A stretch of 64,000 nt of DNA. Source: Siphonodentalium dalli (Eukaryota > Mollusca > Scaphopoda > Gadilida > Siphonodentaliidae). A program made the translations under genes and the position numbers. Below, in pieces: positions 1 through 12,410 of the stretch. The DNA is taken from the NCBI GenBank assembly GCA_032622095.1, contig CP136062.1, positions 156,360,875-156,424,874 of the forward strand, in the 5' to 3' direction. The stretch's first letter is position 1. Each line of letters begins with the position of its first letter. The notes below the pieces were generated by a model that saw only the letters and a program-made list of their open reading frames with translations, did no database searches and was not told the DNA's origin.

Positions 1-1121
1 TGGTCCTAAATATTCACATAGGTTCACATTGAACTAATTTGATGATGACATAATCCCATAGAGAGCTTATACGGTTATTATATGTCGCGTCGATGAAAGA
101 TTGACAAAAGAATTCCAATATGGGCTTATTTATTATTGAAAGAGTCCCATAATGGACTGTTTTAGAACGCGCTTATATGTCCATATAGAGCATATATTGA
201 GCCTATTTCGCACACAAAAACAAGCCCGTTATAAGCTTATTTTTCACGAGAACAGGCTGACTATTCATATGTACACTTAAAGTCACTTTTCAACTGACTA
301 TGAAAATCCATTTAGTATAGCAAGAGTTAATGCCCCTCACCCAAAGTTAACTTAGTTAAGTATAAAATATTGGAAACGTTTACAACATAGCTGTGACATT
401 GACAGATAATTTTCCCGAGAATACGAAGCCGGTATATTATTACGTCATGAATTATCAACCAACATGTATCATACCTCCTGTCAACATAATTTGGAATCTC
501 GAATGAGTCATTTGAGGACTTAAAATATTTGTCAAATTTTACTCTTCAGGTACCAAATCGCTTCTATAATAATTTATAATTTCAGAAATCAAATAAATCA
601 TTACATACATTATTGTTTTGGCCATATGAGAGGAAGCTTCATTAATTTTGTGTCACACTGTTGATTATATGATTTATTACATAGCACAGCCCCATATATT
701 GCAATGAAGAATAAACCAGCCACATTTAGGCCAATACATTATTGCAGGATCACCGCCTAACGATATATTAAGACATGTCTCCTCAGACCTTAAAATATAT
801 CTAGTAGTAATTTTAATTTCCTAGGCAAATATTTTGACAAGAACATTACAATAACATTGAAAATGTCGACAAAAAAGCTTGGAAACACGGAAGATTTCTA
901 ACACAGTGTTTTTGGCCAAAAAAAAGAAGCTTGGCATCACAAATTATTAACATCGATATGGAGAATAACAGTGTCGGTAAGATGATGTCATGTTTTATAT
1001 TGCTTGCTAATATTTCCAGTTCCGCTTTTTCTAGCTATGCTACTGCTGTAACAGTGCTGCTCACAATTGGTATTCTGAAATTCGATTTGTTGTTTGCATT
1101 GTTTCATTCGCTATATTCCAG

Positions 1122-1210
1122 AAGATGATGACGATAACATCAAACAGGTGTCTGTCATGTTAAATGGAGAACAAGTCTGGCAATGCTTTAACGAGGAACT
1201 AACAAACCAG
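1122..1210 (+). CDS. RGK-family small GTPase, exon 2 (copy A)
   Basis: This is an internal exon of 89 nt between an acceptor (ctatattccag) and a donor (cag|gtatga). Joined in phase 1 to an exon 1 like that at 56585-56909, it reads as an acidic run followed by KQVSVMLNGEQVW. This resembles the switch I/beta-2/beta-3 segment of RGK proteins (Rad, Gem/Kir, Rem), where the VSVMLNGEE-type strand is typical. It ends in phase 0, and exon 3 at 6497 continues in phase 0. Exon 1 for this copy is not in the window and should lie upstream of position 1. The classical G3 DxxG motif is absent, as in RGK proteins generally. RGK proteins act at the plasma membrane and inhibit high-voltage-activated calcium channels; that role is inferred from family. 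Confidence 0.82.
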
Positions 1211-1526
1211 GTATGATCTAATCCATACCACGGACATTTTGCTCCTATTCACTGTCTAAAATATATTTCATGCTAGAAATTAAATATAATGACGGCCGGT
1301 ACGACTATATATATCTCGAGTTTGAAATTAATGATGTATTCATGTTTCCAAACCACCCGTAACTGGCATGGGGCTACAAATGTATTTACTTAAATTACAC
1401 ATTTCAAAGATAACATATAGCATATAATTTGTTTTTCAGTCGATGTATTCGCCTAGAATTACAATACTTAAGTTAAGAAATACGTTAGGATTACATATAG
1501 AATAAAGCTGAGTGTAAAATTTTCAA

Positions 1527-1588
1527 GAGTGGAATTGTGGTTTTAACCACGAGTCTTTTGGCGAGTTTTTAAAACCACAATTCCACTC
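1527..1588. repeat. Perfect 20-bp inverted repeat (intronic hairpin)
   Basis: Arm 1527-1546 (gagtggaattgtggttttaa) is the exact reverse complement of 1569-1588, with a 22-nt loop. The loop carries accacgagt, which is also complementary to actcgtggt at 1585-1593, so two alternative hairpins are possible. The structure is kept in the duplicate at 59658-59719. Confidence 0.85.
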
Positions 1589-2159
1589 GTGGTGACAATG
1601 TGGTACTGAGGGTGCTATATTCGAGGGGCACACTTACTCAATTTAAGATATTACGGAAGTAGTGGCACGGGTTACTGTTTATTTAGCAAGTGTCTAAACT
1701 CGAGGGAAATGTGCGGCCCAAGCAGCCCAACATATTTCTTGATTTATTTTAATTGTGATTTTGCGAAATAGTGAATTGGCATATACTAATAAATGACGCT
1801 TCCGCGTGCATCGTCTTGGTCGCTGCGGGACTTTCAACTCTTCCCAAAACCAGGATCTTTGTTTGTAATGTATGTCATTAAGTGCCTATTCGGGGTTCCA
1901 GTTACAACAACAACAATAACAACATCCAACCTATGATTCATGGAAAAATGATATTAAAAAGTTGATGTACATGATACAATCTAAACGCACAAATACGAAA
2001 ACAAAGTTTTTTAAATGAGAACTTTACAAGAAATATTGTTGTCGCTCTGAAACTTCGAAACTATGCAATAACTGGATACACAATTCATTATCAAACAAGA
2101 GTATTTTATTTGTCACGTCTCGTTCCGAAAATATCATTATACACACCATCTGATAACGC

Positions 2160-2545
2160 AGTTTATTCAGGGACGGGTGTGTAAATAAGGAGCACAGTTA
2201 ATTGAAAGATGACTGAAAGTTGAGCCCACAACACTTACACAATGTATGTATGCCTGGGTAGGGCACAGGCTAGAATTTCATATTTGACACATAAATCATT
2301 TTAATGTGGGCCAGTATCAAGGTTAAAAATGGTCACCACTCGGATTTCGAAAACAAATTTATTTCATGCAGATGACAAATTTTGAGAAGTGAGACCAGTA
2401 TATGTAGCCACTGTTTCGCGGACATCGCTGCTACCTGATACGGGTGTGGTAAAAGTAAAATGAAACATTATCTTCAAAACTAACAAAACATGCTCTAATT
2501 ATAACCAACCTTTTCTCAATACACACACCACATCCCTTTTACCCC
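2160..2545. repeat. Diverged intronic direct repeat, unit 1
   Basis: This segment resembles 3530-4035: both share a series of short blocks in the same order, such as gcaggctagaat/cacaggttta, aaaacaaattt, gtggccactgtttcgc/gtggccactgttttgc and a tctcaatacac end. It is an unclassified old repeat; the counterpart in the second RGK copy is at about 60300-60670. Confidence 0.5.
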
Positions 2546-3529
2546 TACTGAACATTTGAAACCAGACTGTGACCATAATGGACGTGTCATTTCGTTTGTT
2601 TGCGATGGAGACCATATCTACACATTCTATGTATGATACTATGTATAATGATCGTTGACACGCCATGTACATGTATATTTTCAACCGCAATAAGCAATAT
2701 TGGTTGCGGTTTAACGCCACGTGGATATTTTCCCCCATCATCTTTTGTTTGAAAAGGTCTAAAAAGCTATTACTATAAATTATTTAAGCTCACACTTCTT
2801 GAATCAGATAATTTTAATGAAATTTCAGTCGTGCACTGTACCTTGCAGTGTGAATGTTAGCATTTCAGTTAAGATTAAACGAGCATGATACCTTGAAGAA
2901 GTACATATCATTTGAAGAATCATCAATGACGACATATACACATTGCTGTGGATAAAGGCGACATATGCCAATATGTACACAAGCAGAGTGGTATATATAA
3001 CATGAAATGTTCCTTCTAAGTCGGTAGATTTGCCGAAACATTGTTAGTGAGAATATTGTCAAATTGATGCGATGCCAAACACTCCTGCACGGTGATAAAA
3101 TAAATTGGAGAATAATCTTTCTCACAGTATTTATAATTAACAGATAATATATCAAAACACATCATCATTATTATATATTAAATAAATGCAGTGAATATGG
3201 CGAAATAGTTTTCATTAGTTTATCGCCGATTGTTGCGTCCAGTATCGAGAAGTAAATATCTACATTTTAGCGAAGTTCAGATATTTTCTATGGAGTACTC
3301 ACTATTTGCTTGACATTTTCGGCGATGTTAGTAGAATGACACATTCACCAAATTGGCATAGCGCCTGAATACTAACATATTAGTTTCACGTACCTGCACA
3401 GGATACCAATGGTGATATTTGCTGGTCTTGCAATGACTTGCATGTGACATTCCAGTTTCTGCATGTGTGGGTGCAGACATAAGACAGGGTGCATATCGAA
3501 TCAACTTAACAAATAATAATTGTGATATT

Positions 3530-4035
3530 TAGAGAAGGGACACTCCAGTTTCAGCAGGGCCGGGTGTAAAATGATGGGGGCATCAAACCAGTGCACACTA
3601 ACTATAATATGAACCCTCAACACAATGCCTGGTTAGAGCACAGGTTTAGGATTTAAGATTTGGTTGCAGCATTATTATTTTATTGGGGATATAAATAGAC
3701 AGAGTGGCATAGACCCATTAATATTATGTGACACAAACGACATTTTCGAGCATAACTGGAAGAACGCTATTTCCTAACTCCAACATCAAAACTGTTCTAA
3801 ATACTCACCATTGGGATTTTCAAAAACAAATTTGTTTTAATGCAGATGAAAACTTGTAGGTGGTAAAACGGCATCAGCGTCGGTGGCCACTGTTTTGCAG
3901 AAATCGGTACTACTGCGGGTGGGAGGCAACGTAGTCTGAAACACTATTTTTCAAAACTCAAAGAAACCCGATAAAGCTCACAAATTCATAACTAACATTC
4001 TCTCAATACACGTGTCATATCCAAGGTGCCGGCAA
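3530..4035. repeat. Diverged intronic direct repeat, unit 2
   Basis: Partner of 2160-2545, in the same orientation and with the same block order. It is unclassified and could be two insertions of one non-autonomous element. The counterpart in copy B is at about 61625-62110. Confidence 0.5.
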
Positions 4036-5377
4036 ACACTGGCACACTATTTAAAGAAATTTATCCCTATTGATAATTGGAAAATGTTGAGTGTCGCACC
4101 ATTATCTAAATGAAAATCGTACAAGGATTTGTAGAAATTGGCCTGGAACCCTGAAAACATATTATAGTTTATTGATATTTAAAGTGACTTAAATGCGAGG
4201 GTTTATTACGCTGTGATATTTTTGTCTTTTTTGGAGATAATGTTTTAGTTTTGCCACTTTCCTTCAATATCACGTCAAGATATGTCTCTTGTGCCTAAAA
4301 CGACAGTAATCCGGAACCACACTAAGGGCGTCTTATTCTGTACAAGCTGGCGGTGTATGTCTTGGTCAAAAGCCATGACTAGTGCTTGATCAATCAATTG
4401 AACATAATGCTCGATTATTCCTGGATGATAATTTACAAGATGCTGATGTTGAGAGGGGGTTCATCGGTCTTTGTCTTGAATAAATTTGTTCTGGATATTC
4501 CTCTCGTTATAACTATTAAAGTAGGCATTTCTACGTTGGCCTTAAGTTTTGTTATATGATGATTCAGTCGTTTCCTAGGATTGCCAAAACTGGAAATGAC
4601 ACTGAGACACTGTTATTTGTATATATGTAAATGTTTAGACAATATGTAGTCGGTACGGGTGGGGCATGGAAAGTGTTTTGGACGTGTGCATATTTTATCC
4701 ACTGCCCAGCTGCGTAGCGCTATTTGGTTATATTTAAAAATTGCTCGTTGCGAGGTGTGAATTGGGAGTCTGGCGGTGTAGAACCTTCACAAATAGCGGG
4801 GCAACATGTGTAGTATATACTGATTTGTAATTGGTGGAAGAAATTAATCTATTTGCCCGCATGCTGATAAAACAAATTCTTTATATACAAATTTGTTGAA
4901 AATAATCAAGGATTTTGATTTGAGTTGCCTGCTCCTATAAATTTTATCTAGACTAATGGCATTGAAATATTATATTGTGAGAAATTTACCAACACTGACT
5001 GATATGCCAAGCACCAGAACAACATGTATGGCATTGTTGATTAGACACCATCAATTGAACAGGGATTAAACAAAGATGGTGGAAAAAGAGTCATGAGCAA
5101 TTTTAGAATCTGGATATACAGCATTTCTCTACGATGTACAACTCAACTTGAGCAACCTGGGTATATGCTGCTCAACTTTAAACAACTATGATACTACCGT
5201 ATACTATATGCACCGTTTGGTGGAAATCGACTCGTCCGACGACCAGTAAAACCAATTTAATTAAACAGTGGTGGTGTAGAAAGTGGGGGTGACTGAACAT
5301 AGCTGCTGTTATGACAAATTCATATTAACATACGAACATGTCACTGAATATAGTTGGGTGTCACGACTTTAGGAAAA

Positions 5378-5650
5378 CATCAAATTTGAATCTCTGAAAG
5401 ATGACAATAACTCTAACCACAACTCTAACCGGAACGAGACCTCAATCCTAACCCGAACCGGCATGGGACGGTAACCTAACACTAACGAGGACGGAACCGT
5501 ACCATAACACAAACCGAGACGGGACCATAAACTGATCCGTAACTCTAACAGGGGCACGACGGGACCTTGAGCATAATCCTAACCGGGACGGGACCTTCGT
5601 CCGGGGCGGAACAATCGGAACCGAACCATAACTCTAACCATAACTCGGGG
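5378..5650. repeat. Short telomere-like satellite patch in intron
   Basis: A run of degenerate ctaacc, gggacgggacc and cataactctaacc words is the same vocabulary as the large array at 9080-11850. It sits inside the RGK intron, in the 4653-9003 segment missing from copy B. Confidence 0.75.
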
Positions 5651-6496
5651 CAAACATCAAATTTGAATCCCTGGAAGATGACGTGGGGCAGATCAAAATA
5701 ATGATTTCCAAACATGACAATAAAGAGACAGTTTCAACATCTGTTTATATTACATGAGTTTAATCCGTAACACGATACGGACATATACGTTCAGAAGAGA
5801 TATCCGTCATGGCTACTGGTTGAGGTGGTTACTTCAAATAAACGAGATAAATCACTACCATGACTAATCTACGATATGAGCAACACATTGAATCCTGATA
5901 ATAAAGGAATATGAGAACGGTAACATGGGAATATGGACAGCGAGGTGTTATCCTGTACTCAGGTAAGATTTAATCTATTAAGTAATGCGGACCTATGTTG
6001 ACATTTCTGCTCAAATGTTATTTCAATGAATTATGTTTTAGGAGACTACTTACCAACACCAAACTACCACATTAAGTTCGAACTGATTTATGATAATATA
6101 TTCCATGCACAGGGACAATTATTCAAAACATTACTATTTATGGTTTTGCGCAATCATTCCGAAACTCGTTCTGTAGGTTGTGTATGTGACTAGTTCGTAT
6201 CTATAGTAAAATATACATGTATAAGTTTACTGAACCAATTCGATAGTGTTTCGTGTAATGTTGTCGTTGGTAGCTATATAATATTATACAGATAAATACC
6301 ATTGTTGGAAGGTTATACAATACAGTTCTAGTTTGATGTAAGCAAATCACTCAACACAAATATTTCCATGATGTTGAGTTGTTAACTTATTACACACTAT
6401 AACAATAATTTAAGTTCGCTGGAAAATCAGGTTACTCAATGAGGACGCCTACAACTGTAAGAGTTTACGCTTACCTGGTTGTTCTCCCTTTTACAG

Positions 6497-6680
6497 AATA
6501 TGGTCCCAACTCATGACTGCGAAATCTACGTAGTTGTCTACTCGCGAGGAGACCGGAAGTCCTTCCGCCACGCAATTGACATCCTGTTCCATTTGCGCCG
6601 AGTGAGCAAAGTCACCAAGCCCATCATTTTGGTGGAGAACAAGTGCGATCTTGTCCGGACAAAGGTCACCGCCGCCGGAG
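6497..6680 (+). CDS. RGK-family small GTPase, exon 3 (copy A)
   Basis: This exon of 184 nt lies between ccttttacag and gag|gtgagt. It enters in phase 0 and leaves in phase 1. It encodes EIYVVVYSRGDRKSF (beta-4 and start of helix 3) and then IILVENKCDLVR, which contains the G4 guanine-recognition motif NKCD in the position of NKxD. The order VVVYS...SF...ILVxNKxDLVR is the standard layout of RGK and wider Ras-like GTPases. No frame damage is visible. There is no equivalent in the second RGK copy, because the segment holding it is absent there. Confidence 0.87.
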
Positions 6681-8099
6681 GTGAGTACCGTGTCTTTGCC
6701 AAACACTGAATTACTAGTAGTTTCCGAATGAAATGTTCAGATAAGTTCTACAACCGGCCAGTGTAGAACCTATTGTCTGAACATTATATATAGGTATGTC
6801 TCATCTGCACTTGTATTATCTGTTCGTCTGTCGTCTGCTAATAATATGTCATTCCAATATATACTGTTATACCTGATGGGAGAAACTATTTTGTGATGAC
6901 ATGGTTAACATCTTCATGGACAGTTTATTACATATATTATTGCAAATGTTCTAGCAATGGGTCAATATCTTCAAAAGTTTAAATATGTTCACTAGACGCA
7001 CAAAACACTTAAATATACTTTACCTAGATCCAGCTATGTATGGGGCCATCTCCAACTCTCTTCAATAGAATATATGCAATAAATTAATGAATTTGAGTCG
7101 TCGTGCATGAGTGAAAAAAACAGTAATTTAGTCTATTACATCGCCCATGAAGAGTATGTACTGTTGCAAAGGGAGATAAATCATGAGTCAGAAATAAGCT
7201 AAATGTTTTTGAGCAGAAATAACAAATCTAAATTAAATTGAACGTGAGTTGAATCATTGTGAACATCTACAGTACACCGGTTTATCACATAATTAACCGT
7301 TAAACCCGTCCCAATGTTTTAGTAAGACTCACGTGCATTATCGCTGCGCCCAGTGACGTACGGGCTTAGATCAATGGTGTCGAAGCCAATTCGGGGACTT
7401 TATTATTATGTTAAACATAATGTAATTACGATATTCGATTTGTGTTGCGTTATTTAGTGTTGGGTGTGAGATAACATGGTTGATACGGGTTGTTGACAAA
7501 ATTGTTCAACATGAAAAGACACATTTGAAATTAAATATATTCGCTCTTGAATGTGCCTTTACATCATATTTGGTTGTGATAAGGAACCCAATATTAATTT
7601 TGTTAACCCCAGCCTTTTCGATGTCGTTTTTCCTCGCTTATGTGTGACTGTGATAAAATGGATCTTAAATTCGTCGCATTTCTATGCGAATTGTATTATC
7701 ATCTTCCAATAAATTCGATTCTAGCCTCACAAAAGCTCGGCTCGAATATAATTTAGTGCACTCGGTTGATTAATTTCGATAAATGTGCGACTCTTTATAT
7801 ATCCTCTATGTTTCAAGTTGTTCTTTTGTAGGAAAATTGTTTTGACTTGAAACCCAGGAAGTGGTGTTTTGGAAGAAAGAGTGCTAAATTGCAAAATGGT
7901 ATCCTCTCTGACAAATGCACAATTGTTTGCGCTCTATAATTACACTAGAGTTGCAGTGAATCCACAATTGTTATGATGCTGCTTTCTTTATGAAATATTT
8001 ACTTTGTGAATTTGTTTCCATGGCCTCCGATGTTGAAACAAGCTACCTCTGCCCCTCCTTGACATTCATTTTAACTTTCGAATGTCTCTTTTTTTACAG
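6681..8099 (+). other. RGK copy A intron between exons 3 and 4
   Basis: This 1.4 kb AT-rich intron starts with gtgagt and ends with a pyrimidine tract and tttttttacag. No repeat or gene was recognised in it. Confidence 0.7.
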
Positions 8100-8308
8100 A
8101 AGGGAAAAAAGTCGCCCTGTCATACAACTGCAAATTTGTGGAGACATCGACACTCTTCAATCACAACGTGGATCAGTTGTTGGTCGGTATTCATAAACAA
8201 AACTCTCTGCACAACAACGCGCGAACAGGCTCAGGGAGGAAGATGAAGGCACTTTTACCACGCATTTTCAAGAGTAAAGCATCATGTGAAAATTTGATGA
8301 AATTATAA
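8100..8308 (+). CDS. RGK-family small GTPase, terminal exon 4 (copy A)
   Basis: This last coding exon enters in phase 1 and ends at TAA 8306-8308. It encodes KKVALSYNCKFVETS, with the G5-type ETS motif, followed by LFNHNVDQLLVGI, the usual C-terminal helix of RGK G domains. The tail has basic residues (GRKMKALLPRIFKSK) and ends ASCENLMKL. This resembles the conserved RGK C-terminal SKSCHDL-type motif that replaces a CAAX box; in the family this tail mediates lipid, calmodulin and 14-3-3 binding. With exon 1 of the other copy as a guide, a complete protein would be about 268 residues, slightly shorter than vertebrate RGKs. Which vertebrate member is closest cannot be judged here. Confidence 0.87.
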
Positions 8309-8655
8309 TTTATCAGTCACCTGTTCAGCAACATTCAGAGTATGATATGATGTTAATATAACAATTGTTATATATTTATCATCGGTTATGTGAGATCATG
8401 TAGCACGAGTGCTGTGTGGTAATGTGTTATCTTTGTCAGTGTTGAGAAGGAAACATGTATACCATTTTAAACAGAGAATACTTGAAGCTAATAACCATAT
8501 CCTGTCATCCATTTGTAACTCAGATATATTCAAATCGAAATTATTCAAAATCATGGAATCATATGTTGTACACTTAGCTGCATATTTATATTACATAAAT
8601 GTAGCATATAACGTATGATTATTTTGTAAGTTATGGATAATTATGTATGGTCTGA

Positions 8656-8661
8656 AATAAA
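8656..8661 (+). promoter_or_regulatory. Poly(A) signal AATAAA for RGK copy A
   Basis: The canonical AATAAA lies 348 nt after the stop codon, just before the trinucleotide repeat. This implies a 3' UTR of roughly 370 nt from 8309. It is the first good signal downstream in this orientation that I noticed. Confidence 0.5.
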
Positions 8662-8680
8662 ACTATATATGCATGTATAG

Positions 8681-8805
8681 CATTATCATCATCACCATTA
8701 TCACCGTTGTCATCATCATGGTCATTATCGTAATCATCATAACTGCTATCTGTTATCACAATCAACATCATCATCGCCGGCATCATCATATTCATCGCCG
8801 TCGTC
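8681..8805. repeat. Imperfect CAT/CAC trinucleotide microsatellite
   Basis: This stretch of about 125 bp consists of catcatcat-type triplets interrupted by caccatt, gtcat and cgccgg variants. It lies directly after the RGK copy A polyadenylation signal. Confidence 0.85.
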
Positions 8806-9079
8806 TTAAGTAATCACCACCAATTGTTTGGATTATATGAGCATTGGTGGTTAACTATTTCGGTCGTAAATATATCTACACGCGCTTCCATTCATCAAAC
8901 GACGTGAATTCCGTTACTAATTCCTTATTGATCATTCGGCAAAATCCGAGAACGGTGGGAAATTACCTCTCATTCGTAAGCGGCCAACGGGGTCGAACAC
9001 AATTAGGATCAGCTTTCAAAAAGTGGCCTGAAAATGAGTTACCTCTCTGGTCTGTCAGGAAAATTTCGGGACCGTATGA

Positions 9080-11850
9080 ACTTTAACCAGGACGGGCGTG
9101 TTGGGACCCTAAAGGGACGGGACAGTAATTCTAGCTGGACCCGGGCCGTGGCTATTAATCTAACCGCGGGCGGGACAAATCGGTACCCTAACCCTAACCG
9201 GGGTGGGACGCGACTCTAACATTAACTGGGACGGGACCTTAGGCCTAACCCTAACCGGGACGGCAGCTTAACCCTAACACTGAACAGGACGACGCGGTAT
9301 CCTAACCCTGACCGGACGGGACCATAAGTTGTATGTGGGTGTTCGGAACGGATTGTAACTTAACCATAACCGGACCAGGGCCCTACACCGGAGCGGAACG
9401 GTGCGGGACCCCAACCTTAACCCAGACTGGACGTGACCGTAATTCTAGCTGGACCGTGACTCATAGTTCTAACCGCGGACGGAACAATTCGAGATCATAA
9501 CCGGGGCGGGACGAAACCCTAACTCTAACCGGGACGGGAAATAAAGCATAAACATAACCCTAACGGCAGCTTAACTCTAAGACTGAACAGGCCTAGTCCG
9601 GCCGGACGGGACCATAACCTTTATGTTGGGGTAGGAGGGACTGTAACATTAACCCTAACCGGATCGGGGCCCTATCCAGGAACTGAACGGGGCGGGGCCC
9701 TAAGCCAGGCAGGAAGGGACCTTGACCCAACCCTGACGGGACATTAACACTGGCTACACCAATAACCCTAAACCTAAACGGCACTGGAAGGCTCTGAACG
9801 GGAATTTAACCCTAGCCCTAACCGAGACGGGACCATAACGCTAACCGTTAGGGGAACCCAACACTAACCGGGACGGGACCCCTGATCCTAACCTATTCGG
9901 GACGGGAGCTTAACCCTAACTCTAACCGGGACGGTTGGAACCTAACACTAACAATACTCGTAACCTGATGGTGGATCCGGATGGTCCGTACATCGGACGG
10001 GACGAGCCGGGACCATAACAAGGAAGAGACGGGACCACAGGACGGTACCCTAACTCTAACCGGAACCCCAACCCTACCCCGGGGCGGAAGTCAGGGGAAG
10101 GACGTTAATACAAATCATAAGTTCATAACCATAATCGGGACGGGACCAGTCGGGGCAATAACAATAACTGAAACGAGGCCTTAAGCCTAACCACAAAGGG
10201 GACGGGACCTAAACCATAATACGGACCAGAACGGGAGGTTAACATAACTACAACCGGGACTGGTGCTAAATCCTAACCCGTACCGGACGGGCGGGATTCT
10301 AATTTGGATGTGGTGGTTCGGAACGGTACTGTAACTTTAAACATACTCATGTCGGGGGTCTAACACGGAAATGAAGTGGACGGGACCCAAACACTAACAG
10401 GACGGGGCCTATGCCCCAACCGTGACCGTGACGGGACCCCAACCCTTGGCACAACTATAACCCAAACCCTAAAGGGACTGGACGGTTCGGGCGGGAACTT
10501 AAACACAACACAACTAACCTGGACAGGGCTCTATCACTAACCGGTACGGAGCCTTAAACATAACCTTGGCGGGAGTTTAACCCTATCTGGGACGGGAAGT
10601 TACTACAGTAATAACTGACAACAATCGTTACCTGGCGGGTAAACCCGACCGCGGACGGGACGAGTCGGGACACTAACCAGGACGGCACCCTAACCTTTAA
10701 CTGAACGTAACTGGTTGGAACGGGACCTTAACACTAACCGTAACCATAAAACGGGACGCGGCCAGGGGACCTGACGTTAACACTAGCCATAACCGGGACT
10801 GTGCGGCTCTGGACCGGAATATCACAATAACCATAACTGGGACGGGACCAGTCGGGACCCTAACACTAACCGGGACTGGACCTTTGCCCGATTCCTAACT
10901 CGAACTTGGACGGGACCTTGAGCCTAACCCATAACCGGGAAGGGACGGGACCACAACAAGGGCGATATCCTAACAGTAGCCAGAACTGGACGGATTGGAA
11001 CGGGACCTTAACCCTAACACATTACCCTAAACCGTGACCAGTGTAATGGGACGCCCGGGACGTTAACACTAACCATAACGACAAACCTAACCGGTAATGG
11101 ACGGCTCTGAACGTGAAATTCACCGTGGCGGGATGGGACTGGACCTTAAGCCTAACCTAATTGTGAGTGGACCCTGACCCGAACCGAGACAGGGTCTTAG
11201 CCTTAGCTCTAACCGGGAGGGGACCGTAATACTATCCGAGATTTGACGGGAGCGTAAACCGAGCCCTAACTCTAAGCGGGACTCGACATTAAAACTAACT
11301 CTAGCTAATCCGGGGAGGATGGGACCTAACCCTAACTGGACGGAACCGTAACCCTAATTATAACAGGTACGGGACTCAAACCCTAACAGGACGGGATGTA
11401 AACCTTAACCCTAACTGGTACTGGACCTTAAACCTAACTCTAAGCCGAACCGGGTATAGACGGACCCTTAACCATCACTCTAACCGGGACGGGACCTTTA
11501 GGTTCCCCTACCCAACCGCGGCGGGTGTGTGCCGGCCCTTAATCCTACTCTAATCCGAATGCCAGCGGGAGGACATTAAACCTATCTCTAATCCTAATCG
11601 GGGCGGGATGGGACCTTAACACTACCCATAACCGGGACGGGACTGGACCCACACACTGACCGTAATCGGCACGGGACGATAAGGGCCGTGACCGGACCCT
11701 AGTATAACAGGGATAGATCGAGATGGGACCTTTACACTATAGCACTAATCCTAAACGGGGCAGGACGGGGCTGGATCCTAACCCTAACTGGGACGGGACC
11801 CTAACCATAACCGGGATGGGACAGCGGGGGCGGGTAGTGACGGTAACGGG
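9080..11850. repeat. Telomere-like composite satellite array (copy A)
   Basis: About 2.8 kb is built from degenerate words of the type cctaaccctaacc followed by gggacgggacc, an apparent unit near 20-25 bp with heavy drift. Short perfect CCCTAA runs occur, for example near 9180 and 9250. Base composition is much richer in G+C than the flanks. Open frames across it (for example 11723-12133) are by-products of the repeat. The stretch from 9004 to about 10290 is repeated nearly unchanged at 62734-64000. Confidence 0.85.
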
Positions 11851-12410
11851 GCGCGCGGGCGAAGCAAATCGTAGTTGTGTGGTTGGGGCGTCACTGTACG
11901 TCTGTTTTCGACCAATTGGCACTGATGTTCTAATTTTTTCGGTCCAAATTATCGCCCATGCACTTTCACTTCAACGTTCCAGACCGAGCATAGCGGCAAC
12001 TCATATTCGGACACTTTTTGAAACTCGACCCAAATTTACTTCGGCTAAATCGAATTATATCCAGCTATTATTTACATATACTTCTGAACACCTGATATAT
12101 ACATATTTTTTTATTTTGAACTATCAACGTTAGCGTTGTTAAAGTAATGAGAGCGGATCTCAAGTTACAAAGTACACATACTAATAGCGCTGTCAATGGC
12201 TACCGTTTAAAACCTGTTTACCCTGGAAGCCTATAACATTGTAGAGGTCGGTTGTGTATTATGACATCAAATTGAACATATCCATACTGCACATGGCGTC
12301 ACTTTATATTGCAACCAGTATTTTCGCATACGTCTTGAATTAACGAACAGCAGAGGAATATCTGCAGGTTGCTTTCATGTTTTCATTTCAATTCAATATA
12401 TTGGGACGTT

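Larger units (their letters stand above)
1..4652. repeat. Duplicated RGK segment, copy A (left part)
   Basis: This segment aligns directly, in the same orientation, with 58137-62733, with scattered substitutions and small indels (a few percent by eye). It contains RGK exon 2 and most of the following intron. The match stops at about 4652. The partner then resumes at sequence matching 9004 onward, so copy A holds about 4.35 kb that copy B lacks. The left end of the duplication lies beyond the window edge in this copy. Confidence 0.9.
1211..6496 (+). other. RGK copy A intron between exons 2 and 3
   Basis: This 5.3 kb AT-rich intron is bounded by gtatga at the 5' end and a pyrimidine-rich tract plus ttttacag at the 3' end. 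It holds an inverted repeat (1527-1588), a pair of diverged direct repeats (2160-2545 and 3530-4035) and a short patch of the telomere-like satellite (5378-5650). No coding exon was recognised in it; short open frames here match nothing known. Confidence 0.7.

Noticed and set aside
931-1128. 65-codon plus-strand open frame overlapping the start of RGK exon 2
   Set aside because: It is present in both copies but runs across a splice acceptor into exon 2 in a different frame, with no recognisable domain; it is intronic.
6491-6706. Minus-strand open frame opposite RGK exon 3
   Set aside because: It is the antisense shadow of a real exon.
9080-11850. A true chromosome end (telomere)
   Set aside because: The array is degenerate, interstitial, has DNA on both sides and is mixed with a non-telomeric module.
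9034-12133. Several open frames inside the telomere-like satellite, the longest 136 codons
   Set aside because: They arise from the stop-poor G+C-rich repeat and show repeated low-complexity peptides, with no start context or domain.
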